Shown: in pieces, positions 63,638-64,000 of the stretch | Layout of the letters: the number at the start of each line of letters is the position of its first letter | Numbering within the stretch: the stretch's first letter is position 1 | From: Tetradesmus obliquus | Taxonomy: Eukaryota > Chlorophyta > Chlorophyceae > Sphaeropleales > Scenedesmaceae | Reading direction: 5' to 3' | Length of the DNA stretch: 64,000 nt | Assembly: GCA_030272155.1 (NCBI GenBank) | Contig: CP126194.1 | Location: 124,001-188,000, forward strand | Translations under genes and position numbers: made by a program | The notes under the pieces: generated by a model | Seen by the model: the letters and a program-made list of their open reading frames with translations, nothing else | What the model was told of the DNA's origin: nothing | Database searches by the model: none

Positions 63638-63748
63638 GGATTCAAAACATATGCAGGCGTCAGCTGTGCTTCTGCTAGCAGTGCAAACAGAAATAACATG
63701 TCAGGTCAACCTAATGTTTGCAGCAACCTGGGGTTTGACCAGCCTTCT

Positions 63749-64000
63749 GAAGGCAAAAATGCACATCTTCCTTTGCTGCAGCAGTTCTCAGCCTGCATTG
63801 CAATCCTGCTGCTGCTGTTTCTGGGCAAAGTTGATGAATTGCCTGCCCACCTGTTTATGTTATAGCAGGCCTGCTGCAGCTGCTGCTGGTGGTGCAGCTG
63901 TCCCAAATCCTGCATTACTGTTGTTTGCAATTGCTGGGACCTGCCTGGCCAGCAGCACATTCAGCAGCAGACAGCAGAGTGCAGCTCAGAGGAGGGTGCT
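63749..64000. repeat. Core unit 17, cut by the window end
   Basis: Only the first 252 bp (CTG/CAG-rich start of the core) are visible, so the array continues to the right. Confidence 0.95.

Larger units (their letters stand above)
60159..63747. repeat. Core unit 16
   Basis: Left junction T (60158), right junction T (63748). This is the last complete core. Confidence 0.95.
1268..64000. repeat. Tandem array of a 3590/4310-bp transposase-nuclease unit
   Basis: The array has 16 complete 3589-bp cores plus 252 bp of a seventeenth, all in the same orientation. Core starts (GAAGGC) are at 1989, 5579, 9169, 13479, 17069, 20659, 24249, 28559, 32149, 35739, 40049, 44359, 47949, 52259, 56569, 60159 and 63749. 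Spacing is exactly 3590 bp, or 4310 bp where the L spacer is present. The translated genes are identical in all complete copies. The only differences I saw are presence or absence of L and the identity of one junction base. The right end of the array is outside the window. Confidence 0.97.

Noticed and set aside
1268..64000. CRISPR array or ribosomal/centromeric satellite
   Set aside because: The unit is 3.6-4.3 kb and carries two protein genes; there are no short repeats with regular spacers and no rRNA-like sequence.

Overview
The window looks like nuclear DNA of a eukaryote, most likely a green alga of the Chlorophyceae. Genes have GT-AG introns (donors GTGAGT/GTGAGC, acceptors CTGCAG), CAG/CTG-rich low complexity is everywhere, TGTAA motifs of the green-algal poly(A) type occur, and there is no operon structure or bacterial ribosome binding site. 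The taxonomic call is inference only.

Layout: 1-1267 is single-copy flank with no recognisable gene. From 1268 to the window end (and beyond it) there is one head-to-tail array. It holds 16 complete and one partial copies of a 3589-bp core. Neighbouring cores are separated either by one base (A or T) or by a 721-bp spacer called L here. The period is therefore 3590 or 4310 bp. Reading left to right, the junctions are L,t,t,L,a,t,t,L,a,t,L,L,a,L,L,t,t. The predicted proteins are identical in every copy and I saw no length change between copies, so the array is very recent, strongly homogenised, or partly an assembly product.

Each core carries two spliced genes on opposite strands that are threaded through each other. 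The minus-strand gene encodes a 468-aa Tc1/mariner/IS630-type DDE transposase (D212, D340, E379). The plus-strand gene encodes a 288-aa protein with a Vsr/DUF559/EDxHD-like nuclease core. In plus-strand order the coding exons alternate: nuclease exon 1, transposase exon 2, nuclease exon 2, transposase exon 1. Each gene's last exon lies inside the other gene's only intron, and coding exons never overlap. The two 3' splice sites coincide on one palindrome, CTGCAG (3774-3779 in unit 1), which can be read as an acceptor on both strands. The exon structures are inferred from sequence and have not been tested with RNA.

One-base junctions form a perfect 13-bp palindrome, GCCTTC-W-GAAGGC, where W is T or A. 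L begins with ACT and ends with ACT, so W always equals either the first or the last base of L. L has imperfect inverted ends and its left end coincides with the boundary to the unique flank. L is thus a discrete, variably present segment, MITE-like in form. I found no convincing long terminal inverted repeats around the transposase gene itself.
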